A stretch of DNA of 64,000 bases from Blautia sp900556555 (GTDB lineage Bacteria > Bacillota > Clostridia > Lachnospirales > Lachnospiraceae), in assembly GCA_964250615.1 (NCBI GenBank), contig CAXUGM010000001.1. One strand, written 5' to 3'. The number at the start of each line of letters is the position of its first letter. The first letter of the stretch is position 1. Below the pieces are notes generated by a model. That model saw only the letters and a list, made by a program, of their open reading frames with translations, searched no databases and was not told where the DNA came from. A program made the position numbers and the translations under genes. Positions 27,804 to 36,614 of this stretch are shown here, in pieces.

Positions 27804-30089
27804 ATGAAACGAGACGTAAAAGAACTGGTAAAACAAATGACATTAGAAGAAAAAGCCGGTATGTGTTCCGGTAAGGATTTCTGGCATTTAAAAGGCGTGG
27901 AACGCCTTGGCATTCCGGAAGTTATGGTAAGTGACGGCCCTCATGGACTGAGGAAACAGGCAGCAGAGGCAGATCATTTAGGTCTGAATGAGAGTATCAA
28001 GGCAGTGTGTTTTCCTACTGCCTGTGCTACAGCATGTTCTTTTGATCGTGAACTGTTGGAGAAAATGGGAGAGACTCTGGGGGATGAGTGTCAGGCAGAG
28101 AATGTGTCCGTGATTCTGGGACCTGCCGTAAACATCAAACGTTCCCCTCTGTGCGGAAGGAACTTTGAATATTTCTCAGAAGATCCTTATCTGGCATCCC
28201 AGATGGCAGCAGCACATATCAAAGGTGTTCAGTCCAAACATGTAGGGACTTCCATCAAACATTTTGCAGCAAACAATCAGGAATACCGCAGAATGTCTTG
28301 TTCCTCTGAAATTGATGAGCGTACTTTCAGGGAAATTTACCTGGGAGCATTTGAGACTGCCATAAAAGAGTCAAAACCGGATACCGTAATGTGTTCTTAT
28401 AATAGAATCAACGGGGAATTCGCATCAGAAAACCATAAATTGCTTACAGAGATTCTTCGGGATGAATGGGGATATGAAGGCTATGTGATGTCAGACTGGG
28501 GTGCAGTCAATGACCGGGTGAAAGGCCTGAAGTCCGGACTGGAGCTGGAAATGCCGGGAAGCGGCGGTAATACAGACCGGGAGATCGTGGAAGCAGTGAA
28601 AAACGGTACCCTGGAGGAACAGGTTCTGGATACAGCAGTAGAGAGAATCTTAAATATTGTATTCAAGTTTACAGATAACCGCCTGGAAGGAAGATTTGAC
28701 AAAGAGGAAGACCATAAGCTGGCAGCCAGGATTGCAGCAGAGTCTATGGTATTGCTGAAAAATGACGGGGTTCTTCCGCTGAAAGCACAGGGACAGAAGA
28801 TTGCCTTTATCGGTAAATTTGCGGATAAACCGAGATTCCAGGGCGGCGGAAGTTCCCATATTAATTCCTTCAAAGTCACCAGTGCACTGGACGCAGTGAA
28901 AGAAGTGACAGAAGTAACCTATGCACAGGGCTATGATGTAAAAGAGGATAAGATAGATGAAGAGTTGTTTGCAGAAGCAGTGAAGACAGCAAAAGATGCT
29001 GATGTAGCGGTGGTTTTTGCGGGACTTCCAGATGCTTTTGAATCGGAAGGCTATGACAGAAGCCATATGAGAATGCCGGACTGTCAGAATGCGTTGATCT
29101 CTGAGATCGCTAAAGTGCAGAAAAATGTCGTTGTTGTCCTGCACAATGGTTCTCCGGTGGAAATGCCCTGGGCAGAGGATGTAAAAGGAATCCTGGAAGC
29201 ATATCTGGCAGGACAGGCAGTAGGGCAGGCAGAGGTGGATCTGTTGTTTGGAAAGGCAAATCCGTGCGGAAAACTGGCAGAGACCATTCCATATAAATTA
29301 GAAGACAATCCTTCTTATCTGTTTTTCCCGGGAGATGGAAAAACAGTAGAATACCGGGAAGGTGTATTTGTGGGATATCGTTATTATGATACCAAACATA
29401 TGGCAGTCCGTTATCCTTTTGGATACGGATTAAGCTATACCACATTTGCATACAGTAATTTACAGCTTTCAGCAGAAGAAATCAAAGATACTGATACATT
29501 AACTGTTTCTTTAAAAGTGAAAAATACAGGAAATGTTGCCGGAAAAGAAATTGTTCAGTTGTACGTAGCGGACAAGACAGGAAGTGTCAGCCGCCCTGCA
29601 AAGGAACTGAAAAATTTCGTGAAAATAGAGCTGCAGCCACAGGAAGAAAAAATTGTCACAATGCAGCTTGATAAGAGAAGCTTTGCCTGGTACAGCACAG
29701 AGCTTCAGGACTGGTATGCAGCAACCGGAATGTATGAAATCATGGTGGGAGCATCTTCAAGAGATATCCGTCTTACGAAAACAGTGAAAGTGGTTTCTTC
29801 GGCAGAATTGCCTCTTTATGTGACTATGAACACAACCATCAGTGAGCTTTTTGGGAATTCCAGAACAAGAGAAGTCATCCAGGACATGGCCAAAAGCCTG
29901 GTAGAGCATATGGGAGGTTCCCAGGAAGGAGAAGAGGGAAATGCAGCATCAGAAGCCATCACACCGGAAATGTCCTTAAAGATGATGGAGAATGCACCTC
30001 TTCGTGCTATGAGAAGCTTCATGGGTATGAGTACAGAGGAAATCGAAACGTTAATAGAAAGACTGCAGGAGGCAGCGGAGAATAAGTAA
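27804..30089 (+). CDS. GH3 family beta-glycosidase (beta-glucosidase-like)
   Basis: This 761-residue protein has the GH3 (alpha/beta)8 barrel with catalytic nucleophile D231 in GYVMSDWGAV, substrate stretches GRNFEYFSEDPYL and KHFAANNQE, the alpha/beta sandwich domain with FAGLPDAFESEGYDR, and a C-terminal fibronectin type III-like domain (about 575-700: LKVKNTGNVAGKEIVQLYV). A C-terminal tail of some 60 residues follows. No signal peptide is seen, so it cleaves imported oligosaccharides in the cytoplasm. GH3 enzymes remove terminal beta-linked glucose, xylose or similar. It closes the sensor operon and has its own terminator. Confidence 0.93.
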   Translation: MKRDVKELVKQMTLEEKAGMCSGKDFWHLKGVERLGIPEVMVSDGPHGLRKQAAEADHLGLNESIKAVCFPTACATACSFDRELLEKMGETLGDECQAENVSVILGPAVNIKRSPLCGRNFEYFSEDPYLASQMAAAHIKGVQSKHVGTSIKHFAANNQEYRRMSCSSEIDERTFREIYLGAFETAIKESKPDTVMCSYNRINGEFASENHKLLTEILRDEWGYEGYVMSDWGAVNDRVKGLKSGLELEMPGSGGNTDREIVEAVKNGTLEEQVLDTAVERILNIVFKFTDNRLEGRFDKEEDHKLAARIAAESMVLLKNDGVLPLKAQGQKIAFIGKFADKPRFQGGGSSHINSFKVTSALDAVKEVTEVTYAQGYDVKEDKIDEELFAEAVKTAKDADVAVVFAGLPDAFESEGYDRSHMRMPDCQNALISEIAKVQKNVVVVLHNGSPVEMPWAEDVKGILEAYLAGQAVGQAEVDLLFGKANPCGKLAETIPYKLEDNPSYLFFPGDGKTVEYREGVFVGYRYYDTKHMAVRYPFGYGLSYTTFAYSNLQLSAEEIKDTDTLTVSLKVKNTGNVAGKEIVQLYVADKTGSVSRPAKELKNFVKIELQPQEEKIVTMQLDKRSFAWYSTELQDWYAATGMYEIMVGASSRDIRLTKTVKVVSSAELPLYVTMNTTISELFGNSRTREVIQDMAKSLVEHMGGSQEGEEGNAASEAITPEMSLKMMENAPLRAMRSFMGMSTEEIETLIERLQEAAENK

Positions 30090-30113
30090 ACTGCCGACTT
30101 CGCAGCACAAGTG

Positions 30114-30162
30114 ACCCGTAGAATCCAGAGGTTTGATACCTGGGTTTTACGGGTATTTTTTT
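30114..30162 (+). terminator. Intrinsic terminator after GH3 gene
   Basis: A 15-bp stem (30114-30128 with 30140-30154, two G-T pairs) is followed by a seven-base T run. Confidence 0.93.
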
Positions 30163-30178
30163 CATAAACCCTTGAAAT

Positions 30179-30207
30179 TTTGTATTATTTGTATTACTAT
30201 ATATAAT
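30179..30207 (+). promoter_or_regulatory. Promoter and possible operator of the GntR operon
   Basis: TTTGTA (30179-30184), a 17-base spacer and TATAAT (30202-30207) precede the GntR gene. The overlapping AT-rich partly symmetric stretch GTATTACTATATATAATAT (30191-30209) is a candidate autoregulatory site for the encoded repressor. Confidence 0.45.
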
Positions 30208-30236
30208 ATAAAGATGAGGTGGAAGGAGGTGCAGGA

Positions 30237-30614
30237 ATGCTTCTTCATTTGAATTTTAACAGTGAAGTACCTATTTACCAGCAGATCCGGAATCAGGTAG
30301 TGATTGGGATCGTAGAAGGAAAGCTGAAACCGGGCATGCGGATGCCTACTGTGCGCGAGTTAGCGGATGAGAGCGGAATTAATGTGATGACTGTGAGCAA
30401 AGCTTACCAGCTTTTGAAACAGGAAGGATATTTACAGACAGAAAGGCGTCTGGGAAGCGTGATTTCTGTGCCGGATAAGACAGAACCGGATGAGCAGCTT
30501 CTTGAAAAACTCAGGATCTGTCTGTCAGAACTGGTGCTGACGGGGATGGAGAAAGAGGAGATCTTGAATTTGTGCAGAAATACACTTCATATGGAAGGGA
30601 GAGATGAAGTATGA
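30237..30614 (+). CDS. GntR family regulator, YtrA subfamily
   Basis: The 125-residue protein has an N-terminal winged helix-turn-helix (PIYQQIRNQVVIGIVEGKL through ESGINVMTVSKAYQLLKQEG) and only a short helical C-terminus of about 45 residues, the form of the YtrA subfamily. These repressors usually control an adjacent membrane-protein or ABC gene and their own promoter. ATG 30237 is chosen from AAGGAGGT six bases upstream; an in-frame GTG at 30219 overlaps that site. The 3' end overlaps the next gene by four bases. Confidence 0.92.
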   Translation: MLLHLNFNSEVPIYQQIRNQVVIGIVEGKLKPGMRMPTVRELADESGINVMTVSKAYQLLKQEGYLQTERRLGSVISVPDKTEPDEQLLEKLRICLSELVLTGMEKEEILNLCRNTLHMEGRDEV

Positions 30615-31942
30615 TGATGAATCTGATTATGTGGGGCTCTATTATATGGATCATTCCTCTGGTATATTTTATGCAGAAAAATGAGACGAAATTTAAGAAA
30701 AACATTGTGATCGGTGTGACACTTCCTTTTGAAGCAAGAGAGGATACGCAGGTTCAGGAAATTCTGCGAAAATTTCTAAAGCAGCTTAAAATCCTGTGTA
30801 TCATAATGCTGATCTCGGCTGTTCTCTGTATGCCTATCCGTGATTTTGGCGTGATGATGCTGGTGTATCTGCTGTGGATTGATGTTTTTCTGGTTTTGAC
30901 GTATATTCCGTATATCCGGTGCAACAAAGCACTAAAGGAACTGAAGATACAGAGAGGGTGGAAGAAGACCCGGACAGAAACTGTAGCAAATCTGGAATTG
31001 GCCGGAACTGCAATAAAATGGCTGTCACCCGTCTGGTTTTTGATTCCGCTGGTGGTGAGTCTGATTCCGCTTATCGGAGACAGGACTTTCTGGATGGTTT
31101 ATGTGATGGATGCAGCACTTGTTCTTTTTTCCTGGCTGGCTTACCGCTTTATGTACCGGAAAAGAGCAGAGACGGTAGATGAAAATATGGAGACAGCGGA
31201 GGTACTCACACGTATCCGGCAGTATAACTGGGGGAAGAACTGGCTGTACACCGCATGGTTTTCAGTTGCGTTAAACTGGATCATATGGCTGACCATAAAG
31301 AATTTCTGGCTGAATATGACCTTGATTTTTCTTCTGACCAGTGTACTGGTGATCCTGGTGGTGCGTGTGGAGTTCCGGGTACGGAGGATGCAGGAAAAGT
31401 TTACAAAAGACAGTGGAAAAGGATTTTATGTGGATGAGGATGACTACTGGATCTGGGGTATGTTTTACTATAATCCTTATGACAAGAAACTGCTGATCAA
31501 CGACAGGACTGGCATGAATGTATCTTTTAATTTAGCACGAAGAGCCGGAAAGGTAATCATGTTCTTATTGGTTCTGCTGTTGGTATCAATGCCCTTTATG
31601 GGGGTGTGGCTTATCTATGAAGAACGTCAGCCTGTGGAACTTTCTTATGAAAACGGTGTGCTCACAGCATCTCATACAGGAACTTCTTATGAGATCAGGG
31701 AAGAAGAGATAGAATCAGCAGAACTTCTGACAGAGCAGATTCCTCTGTCAAAAGTAAATGGTTCAGGAATGGAAAGTGTACAGAAAGGGCTGTTTAACAG
31801 CAATTCCCTGGGAAGTGTGAAGGTGTGCCGGGATCCAAGAACAGGGCCATGGATTTTCATACAGACAGAAAAAAGAAGGTATTTGTTTGGGAGCAGTACA
31901 GAAGGTGCGGCAGAAAAAATTTATAATCAAATAGTAAAATGA
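30611..31942 (+). CDS. Multi-pass membrane protein, DUF1648/DUF5808-like
   Basis: This 443-residue protein has about seven to nine hydrophobic helices. The stretch KKNIVIGVTLPFEAREDTQVQEILRKF at about residues 26-52 is typical of the DUF1648/DUF5808 family found beside YtrA-type GntR genes in Clostridia. A central DDYWIWGMFYYNPYDKKL motif (about 277-294) and a C-terminal extracytoplasmic or cytoplasmic beta-rich segment follow. Its role is unknown; family members are usually encoded with a GntR regulator, as here, and are thought to act in envelope stress responses. The start codons overlap the regulator's stop, so translation is coupled. Confidence 0.8.
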   Translation: MMMNLIMWGSIIWIIPLVYFMQKNETKFKKNIVIGVTLPFEAREDTQVQEILRKFLKQLKILCIIMLISAVLCMPIRDFGVMMLVYLLWIDVFLVLTYIPYIRCNKALKELKIQRGWKKTRTETVANLELAGTAIKWLSPVWFLIPLVVSLIPLIGDRTFWMVYVMDAALVLFSWLAYRFMYRKRAETVDENMETAEVLTRIRQYNWGKNWLYTAWFSVALNWIIWLTIKNFWLNMTLIFLLTSVLVILVVRVEFRVRRMQEKFTKDSGKGFYVDEDDYWIWGMFYYNPYDKKLLINDRTGMNVSFNLARRAGKVIMFLLVLLLVSMPFMGVWLIYEERQPVELSYENGVLTASHTGTSYEIREEEIESAELLTEQIPLSKVNGSGMESVQKGLFNSNSLGSVKVCRDPRTGPWIFIQTEKRRYLFGSSTEGAAEKIYNQIVK

Positions 31943-31951
31943 TAAAGAGCG

Positions 31952-32000
31952 AAAAGCACATAGACAAAAGGACACAAAAGTCCTCCGGCTATGTGCTTTT
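31952..32000 (+). terminator. Probable terminator after DUF5808-like gene
   Basis: A 12-bp stem AAAAGCACATAG/CTATGTGCTTTT (31952-31963, 31989-32000) encloses an inner GGAC/GTCC hairpin. A second hairpin, GACGAAAA/TTTTCGTC, follows at 32001-32026 with a T-rich tail to 32038. Confidence 0.7.
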
Positions 32001-32166
32001 GACGAAAATAAGACGTTGTTTTCGTCATTCTGTTTTTTGAAATTTTAACTTTATTAATTTTCCCTAAAATAAGTTGAGAAGTTCGTTGATATATGATAAG
32101 ATTCAACTATGCGGAAATACTGTTTATAGGAGTCGCATAATCGAAAAGGGAAAGGGAGCAAATGTC

Positions 32167-32427
32167 ATGAAAAATTGGACGGAGATTGTAAAAAATATTA
32201 CAACTCTGACGCAGTTTGGGCTTTCGCTTATCACTCCACTGCTGTTATGCCTCGGCATCTGTATGTGGGTGTCTCAGCGCACGGGCGTCGGCGGGTGGAT
32301 TTACATTCCCGGCTTTTTCTTTGGGATGGGTGGGTCAGGCATGGTAGCATATAAGTTATATCTATCTGTGAACAAACGCCAGAAGAAGGAAAAGAAGAAA
32401 AAAATCGGTTTCAACAGACACATATAA
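32167..32427 (+). CDS. Small AtpZ/AtpI-like membrane protein
   Basis: The 86-residue protein has two hydrophobic helices (about residues 16-36 and 44-64) joined by a short loop with VGGWIYIPGFFFGMGGSG, then a very basic tail. It matches the AtpZ/AtpI type of small proteins that head atp operons and are linked to c-ring assembly or magnesium supply. ATG 32167 is chosen from GGGAG eight bases upstream; the frame is open to 32074. The next gene is 10 bases downstream. Confidence 0.75.
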   Translation: MKNWTEIVKNITTLTQFGLSLITPLLLCLGICMWVSQRTGVGGWIYIPGFFFGMGGSGMVAYKLYLSVNKRQKKEKKKKIGFNRHI

Positions 32428-32437
32428 TGGAGGGATT

Positions 32438-32851
32438 ATGAAAAAAATTTTTTCTGATGTTCAGCCTGCCGTAAAAAAGGAAACGACGAAAGTAGCTGCA
32501 AGTACATTGATTGGCGTCATTTTGATGTGGATCGGATTTGCAGTTTTTCACTTTATTTTTCCGGAAAAGATACCGTTTGATTATACGGTATTCCTTGGCG
32601 GCATCGGCGGAGGCATTGTCGCTGTGCTGAATTTCTTCCTGATGGGGCTTGCCGTTCAGAAGGTGGCAGCCACTGAGGATGAAGAAATGGCCAGAATGAG
32701 AATGAAAGCCAGTTACTCAAGAAGAATGCTGCTGCAGATACTATGGATTATCGCAGTCGCTGTGGCTCCCTGTTTTGCGCTGGTTGCGGGACTTCTTCCA
32801 CTTTTATTTCCGAGTATCGGCATCAAACTCAGAGGTATTCTAAAAAAATAA
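32438..32851 (+). CDS. atpI: ATP synthase subunit I
   Basis: The 137-residue membrane protein has four predicted helices (about 20-40, 48-70, 95-113, 116-130). Position directly ahead of atpB and the helix plan fit the ATP synthase I protein, an assembly factor for the c-ring rather than a part of the enzyme. Sequence conservation in this family is low, so the call rests mainly on context. TGGAGGGATT supplies the ribosome site. Confidence 0.75.
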   Translation: MKKIFSDVQPAVKKETTKVAASTLIGVILMWIGFAVFHFIFPEKIPFDYTVFLGGIGGGIVAVLNFFLMGLAVQKVAATEDEEMARMRMKASYSRRMLLQILWIIAVAVAPCFALVAGLLPLLFPSIGIKLRGILKK

Positions 32852-32873
32852 AGGATAGGAGGTGGAAGAATAG

Positions 32874-33635
32874 ATGAATTTGGATATTTCAGGGGCAAGA
32901 GTATTCTATACACTGCCAATTGATTTTCCTGTGCTGGGTAAATTACAGATCAGTGAGACATTAGTTGTGAGCTGGATTGTTATGATACTAATCACAGGAT
33001 TATGTATCTGGCTGACTCATGACCTGAAAGTTGAGAACATTTCCAAGAGACAGGCTCTTGCAGAATTTCTGGTGGAGACGGCCAATAAATTTGTGGTTGG
33101 GAATATGGGAGAACGTTTCCGGTATTTTATTCCGTTTGTGGCTGCCTTGTTTGCCACCAGTATTGTATCAAACCTGATCAGCTTGATTGGGCTGCGCAGT
33201 CCTACAGCAGACCTGTCGACAGAAGCAGCCTGGGCGATTGTGGTATTTTCCATTATCACGGCTCAGAAGATCAAGACCAATGGTTTTGGCGGTTATCTGA
33301 AGGGATTTACGACTCCCATTGCTGTTATGACTCCGTTTAATATTCTTTCGGAGCTTGCAACACCGATCAGTATGGCTTGCCGTCACTTTGGAAATATTCT
33401 TTCCGGTGTGGTTATCAATGGCCTGATTTACGGTGCTCTTGCAGTAGCCAGTTCTGCACTTTTAGGTTTGATTCCGGGTGTGGTTGGTGATGTATTAGCA
33501 AAAATACCAATTCTTGATGTTGGTGTACCTGCAGTGTTATCCGTGTATTTTGACTGGTTCTCAGGATTTATGCAGGCATTTATCTTCTGTATGCTGACGG
33601 TTATGTATATCGCAAATGCAGCAGAAGAAGGTTAA
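32874..33635 (+). CDS. atpB: F-type ATP synthase subunit a
   Basis: This 253-residue integral membrane stator subunit has five to six helices. The essential arginine of the ion path is in MACRHFGNILSG (about residues 166-177), matching the RLFGN motif of the family. The C-terminal helix FSGFMQAFIFCMLTVMYI contains the conserved Q. It forms the ion half-channels against the c-ring encoded next. Confidence 0.95.
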   Translation: MNLDISGARVFYTLPIDFPVLGKLQISETLVVSWIVMILITGLCIWLTHDLKVENISKRQALAEFLVETANKFVVGNMGERFRYFIPFVAALFATSIVSNLISLIGLRSPTADLSTEAAWAIVVFSIITAQKIKTNGFGGYLKGFTTPIAVMTPFNILSELATPISMACRHFGNILSGVVINGLIYGALAVASSALLGLIPGVVGDVLAKIPILDVGVPAVLSVYFDWFSGFMQAFIFCMLTVMYIANAAEEG

Positions 33636-33677
33636 GATTACAAAAAAAGAAAATGATATGTACAGGAGGATTATATT

Positions 33678-33956
33678 ATGGATTTTCAGTTACTTGCAAA
33701 AGGTATCGCATTAGCAGGATGTGCAATTGGTGCAGGAGCAGCTTTGATTGCTGGTATCGGACCTGGTATTGGTGAAGGTAATGCAGTTGCAAAAGCACTT
33801 GAAGCTATCGGACGTCAGCCAGAATGTAAAGGTGATGTTACTTCTACTATGCTTCTTGGTTGTGCGATCGCAGAGACAACCGGTATCTACGGTTTCGTAA
33901 CAGGTCTTCTGCTTATTTTCGTTGCACCAGGTATGTTTATGAACTTCCTGAGCTAA
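33678..33956 (+). CDS. atpE: F-type ATP synthase subunit c, probable sodium type
   Basis: The 92-residue two-helix hairpin protein has the polar loop ARQPE-like GRQPE at residues 45-49. The ion site in helix 2 reads A65-E66-T67-T68-G-I-Y71, the ETT..Y form of sodium-binding c-subunits. In helix 1 the position usually held by Gln (GIGQG) is Glu: G32-E33-G34. An E/E pair has been described as the two-carboxylate sodium site of Fusobacterium nucleatum. The ring is therefore inferred to carry sodium. A strong AGGAGG site and favourable codons agree with the high copy number. Confidence 0.96.
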   Translation: MDFQLLAKGIALAGCAIGAGAALIAGIGPGIGEGNAVAKALEAIGRQPECKGDVTSTMLLGCAIAETTGIYGFVTGLLLIFVAPGMFMNFLS

Positions 33957-34007
33957 TTTGGTTGTTCAAAATAGGAACAGTTAAGGAAAAAACAGGAGGT
34001 TACAAGC

Positions 34008-34511
34008 ATGCAGGTGCAGGATTTAGTTGGAATTGTGCCGTGGACCTTCATAGCGCAGATATGCAACCTTTTTATCCAGATGTATCTAATCAAGCGTTTT
34101 CTATTCAAGCCAATTAATAATATTTTGGAAAAACGTAAGGCCATGGCAGACGCAGAGATTCAGAATGCCGTACAGGCAAAAGAAGAAGCACATGCCATGA
34201 AGGCAGAATATGAACAGAATATGCAGGATGCCAAAAATAAAGCGAATGAAATCCTTGTTTCTGCTCAGAAGACAGCAGCAATCCAGAGTGAAGAGATGCT
34301 GAAAGAGGCAACTGCTCAGGCAGCCGCTTTGAAGGCTAAGGCTGAGAGTGATATTGCTCAGGAGAAGAGAAAAGCAGTAAATGAGATCAAGGGTGAAATC
34401 GGTGGAATGGCTATGGAGATTGCTGGAAAGGTAATCGAAAGAGAAATCTGCGAAGAAGACCATGAAAAACTAATTGACGAATTTATATCGAATGTAGGTG
34501 ATGCATCATGA
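34008..34511 (+). CDS. atpF: F-type ATP synthase subunit b
   Basis: The 167-residue protein has an N-terminal membrane helix (about 8-28) and a long, charged, alanine-rich helical stalk, ending EKLIDEFISNVGDAS. The domain plan and place between c and delta identify the peripheral stalk. It overlaps atpH by four bases (ATGA), which couples translation. Confidence 0.95.
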   Translation: MQVQDLVGIVPWTFIAQICNLFIQMYLIKRFLFKPINNILEKRKAMADAEIQNAVQAKEEAHAMKAEYEQNMQDAKNKANEILVSAQKTAAIQSEEMLKEATAQAAALKAKAESDIAQEKRKAVNEIKGEIGGMAMEIAGKVIEREICEEDHEKLIDEFISNVGDAS

Positions 34512-35047
34512 CGCAGACTGCCAGACTGTATGGCGGCAGCCTGTATGATCTTGCTGCCGAAGAACAGCTCACAGACACCATTATGGAACAGATGGGAGAA
34601 ATCCAAAAGCTATTTTGGGAGAATCCTGACTACGTGAAGCTTCTCATGGAGCCATCAATCCCTCAGGAAGAGAGAAATGACTTGATTGAGAAAGCCTTTG
34701 GTGACGGGGCGGAGCGATATTTAGTGAATTTTATGAAGATACTGTGTGAACGCAATATTTTAAGAGAATTCTCGGGTTGTTGTGAGGAATTTGTAAGGCG
34801 TTATAACGCAGATCACAATATTGCGGAAGCAGTAGTTACCAGTGCAGTGGCACTGAAAGAAGAACAGGCAGAGGCACTCAGGAAGAAGCTGGAAGAAATC
34901 AGCGGAAAACAGATTTCCCTGACTCAGAAAGTGGATCCTTCGGTACTTGCCGGTTTGAAAGTAGAGTTGGAAGGAAAACAGCTGGATGGAACCGTACAGG
35001 GCCGCCTGGCAGGAGTTTCCAAAAAACTGAATGAAATAATAATTTAA
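34508..35047 (+). CDS. atpH: F-type ATP synthase subunit delta
   Basis: The 179-residue soluble protein links the b-stalk to the F1 head. The N-terminal helical bundle (ARLYGGSLYDLAAEEQ) and C-terminal stretch VDPSVLAGLKVELEGKQLDGTVQGRL are typical OSCP/delta signatures. Confidence 0.95.
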   Translation: MTQTARLYGGSLYDLAAEEQLTDTIMEQMGEIQKLFWENPDYVKLLMEPSIPQEERNDLIEKAFGDGAERYLVNFMKILCERNILREFSGCCEEFVRRYNADHNIAEAVVTSAVALKEEQAEALRKKLEEISGKQISLTQKVDPSVLAGLKVELEGKQLDGTVQGRLAGVSKKLNEIII

Positions 35048-35064
35048 AGGATGGGAATGGAAAC

Positions 35065-36594
35065 ATGCAATTAAAACCTGAAGAAATATCCAAGGTCATC
35101 CGCAGCCAGATTAAATACTATGAAAATGCAATCCAGCAGAATGAAACAGGTACCGTTTTACTGGTTGGTGACGGTATCGCAAGAGCCAGCGGTCTTGTAA
35201 ACTGTATGGCAGGTGAATTGCTGGAATTTGAAGATGGTAGTTTTGGTATGGCGCAGAACCTGGAAGAAAACAGCGTGTCCATCGTATTATTTGGTTCCGA
35301 TGAAAACATCGGTGAAGGCCAGACTGTAAAACGTACCGGAAAAGTTGTGTCTGTTCCGGTAGGTGAGGCAATGATTGGCCGAGTTGTAAATGCTCTTGGA
35401 CAGCCAATTGATGGCGCTGGCCCTATTGTGACGGAAGAATTCCGCCCTGTAGAAAGCCCGGCACCAGGAATTTGTGAAAGAAAATCTGTATTTGAACCAC
35501 TGCAGACAGGAATCAAGGCGATTGACTCCATGGTACCGATTGGAAGAGGCCAGCGTGAGTTGATCATTGGTGACCGTCAGACAGGTAAAACTGCTGTAGC
35601 GGTAGATACCATTATTAACCAGAAGGGCAAAGATGTAATCTGTATTTATGTAGCAATCGGACAGAAACGTTCTACAGTAGCAAACCTTGTGGAAAACCTT
35701 TCTAAAAACGGTGCTATGGATTACACCATCGTTGTAGCTGCTACAGCTTCTGAAGCCAGCCCGCTTCAGTACATTGCACCATACTCAGGCTGTGCAATGG
35801 GTGAATACTTTATGAACAAAGGCAAGCATGTGCTGATTGTTTATGATGATTTGAGTAAACATGCGGTAGCTTACCGTGCACTTTCTCTTCTGATCCGCCG
35901 TCCGCCTGGCCGTGAGGCTTATCCTGGAGACGTTTTCTATCTGCACTCCAGACTTCTGGAGCGTGCTGCAAAACTGGATGAAGAGCATGGTGGCGGTTCA
36001 CTGACAGCCCTTCCGATTATCGAGACACAGGCTGGTGACGTATCCGCATATATTCCGACCAACGTTATTTCTATTACAGATGGTCAGATTTTCCTTGAGA
36101 CAGAGCTTTTCCATTCTGGTATTATGCCGGCAGTAAACCCGGGTATTTCCGTATCCCGAGTAGGTGGTAATGCTCAGATTAAGGCAATGAAGAAAGTTGC
36201 AGGCTCTCTGAAACTGATTTATTCCCAGTACCGTGAGCTGCAGAGCTTCGCACAGTTTGGTTCTGACTTGGATGCGGATACAAAAGCACGTCTGGAACAG
36301 GGTGCCCGTATTGTAGAAGTATTAAAACAGAATCAGAACTCACCTGTGCCGGTAGAAAAACAGGTGGCAATCCTTTATGCAGTTACCAAGGGTAACCTGG
36401 TAAAAGTAGATGTAGAGGATGTAAAATCCTATGAAGCCGGTTTATATACTTATCTGGATACAGATGCACAGGGTGTTGAAGTGATGCAGGAAATCCGTAC
36501 AACAGGAAAACTGGAATCAGAAACAGAAAGTAAGCTGAAAAACGTTCTGGATACTTATACGGAAAATTTCCTGAATACAAGACCAGAAAAATAA
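35065..36594 (+). CDS. atpA: F-type ATP synthase subunit alpha
   Basis: This 509-residue F1 alpha subunit has P-loop GDRQTGKTAVA (about residues 169-179) and the alpha/beta signature PAVNPGISVSRVGG (around 357-370). Its length is as usual. It makes the non-catalytic nucleotide sites of the F1 hexamer. Confidence 0.98.
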   Translation: MQLKPEEISKVIRSQIKYYENAIQQNETGTVLLVGDGIARASGLVNCMAGELLEFEDGSFGMAQNLEENSVSIVLFGSDENIGEGQTVKRTGKVVSVPVGEAMIGRVVNALGQPIDGAGPIVTEEFRPVESPAPGICERKSVFEPLQTGIKAIDSMVPIGRGQRELIIGDRQTGKTAVAVDTIINQKGKDVICIYVAIGQKRSTVANLVENLSKNGAMDYTIVVAATASEASPLQYIAPYSGCAMGEYFMNKGKHVLIVYDDLSKHAVAYRALSLLIRRPPGREAYPGDVFYLHSRLLERAAKLDEEHGGGSLTALPIIETQAGDVSAYIPTNVISITDGQIFLETELFHSGIMPAVNPGISVSRVGGNAQIKAMKKVAGSLKLIYSQYRELQSFAQFGSDLDADTKARLEQGARIVEVLKQNQNSPVPVEKQVAILYAVTKGNLVKVDVEDVKSYEAGLYTYLDTDAQGVEVMQEIRTTGKLESETESKLKNVLDTYTENFLNTRPEK

Positions 36595-36614
36595 AGTGAT
36601 TAGGAGGAAGCAGT

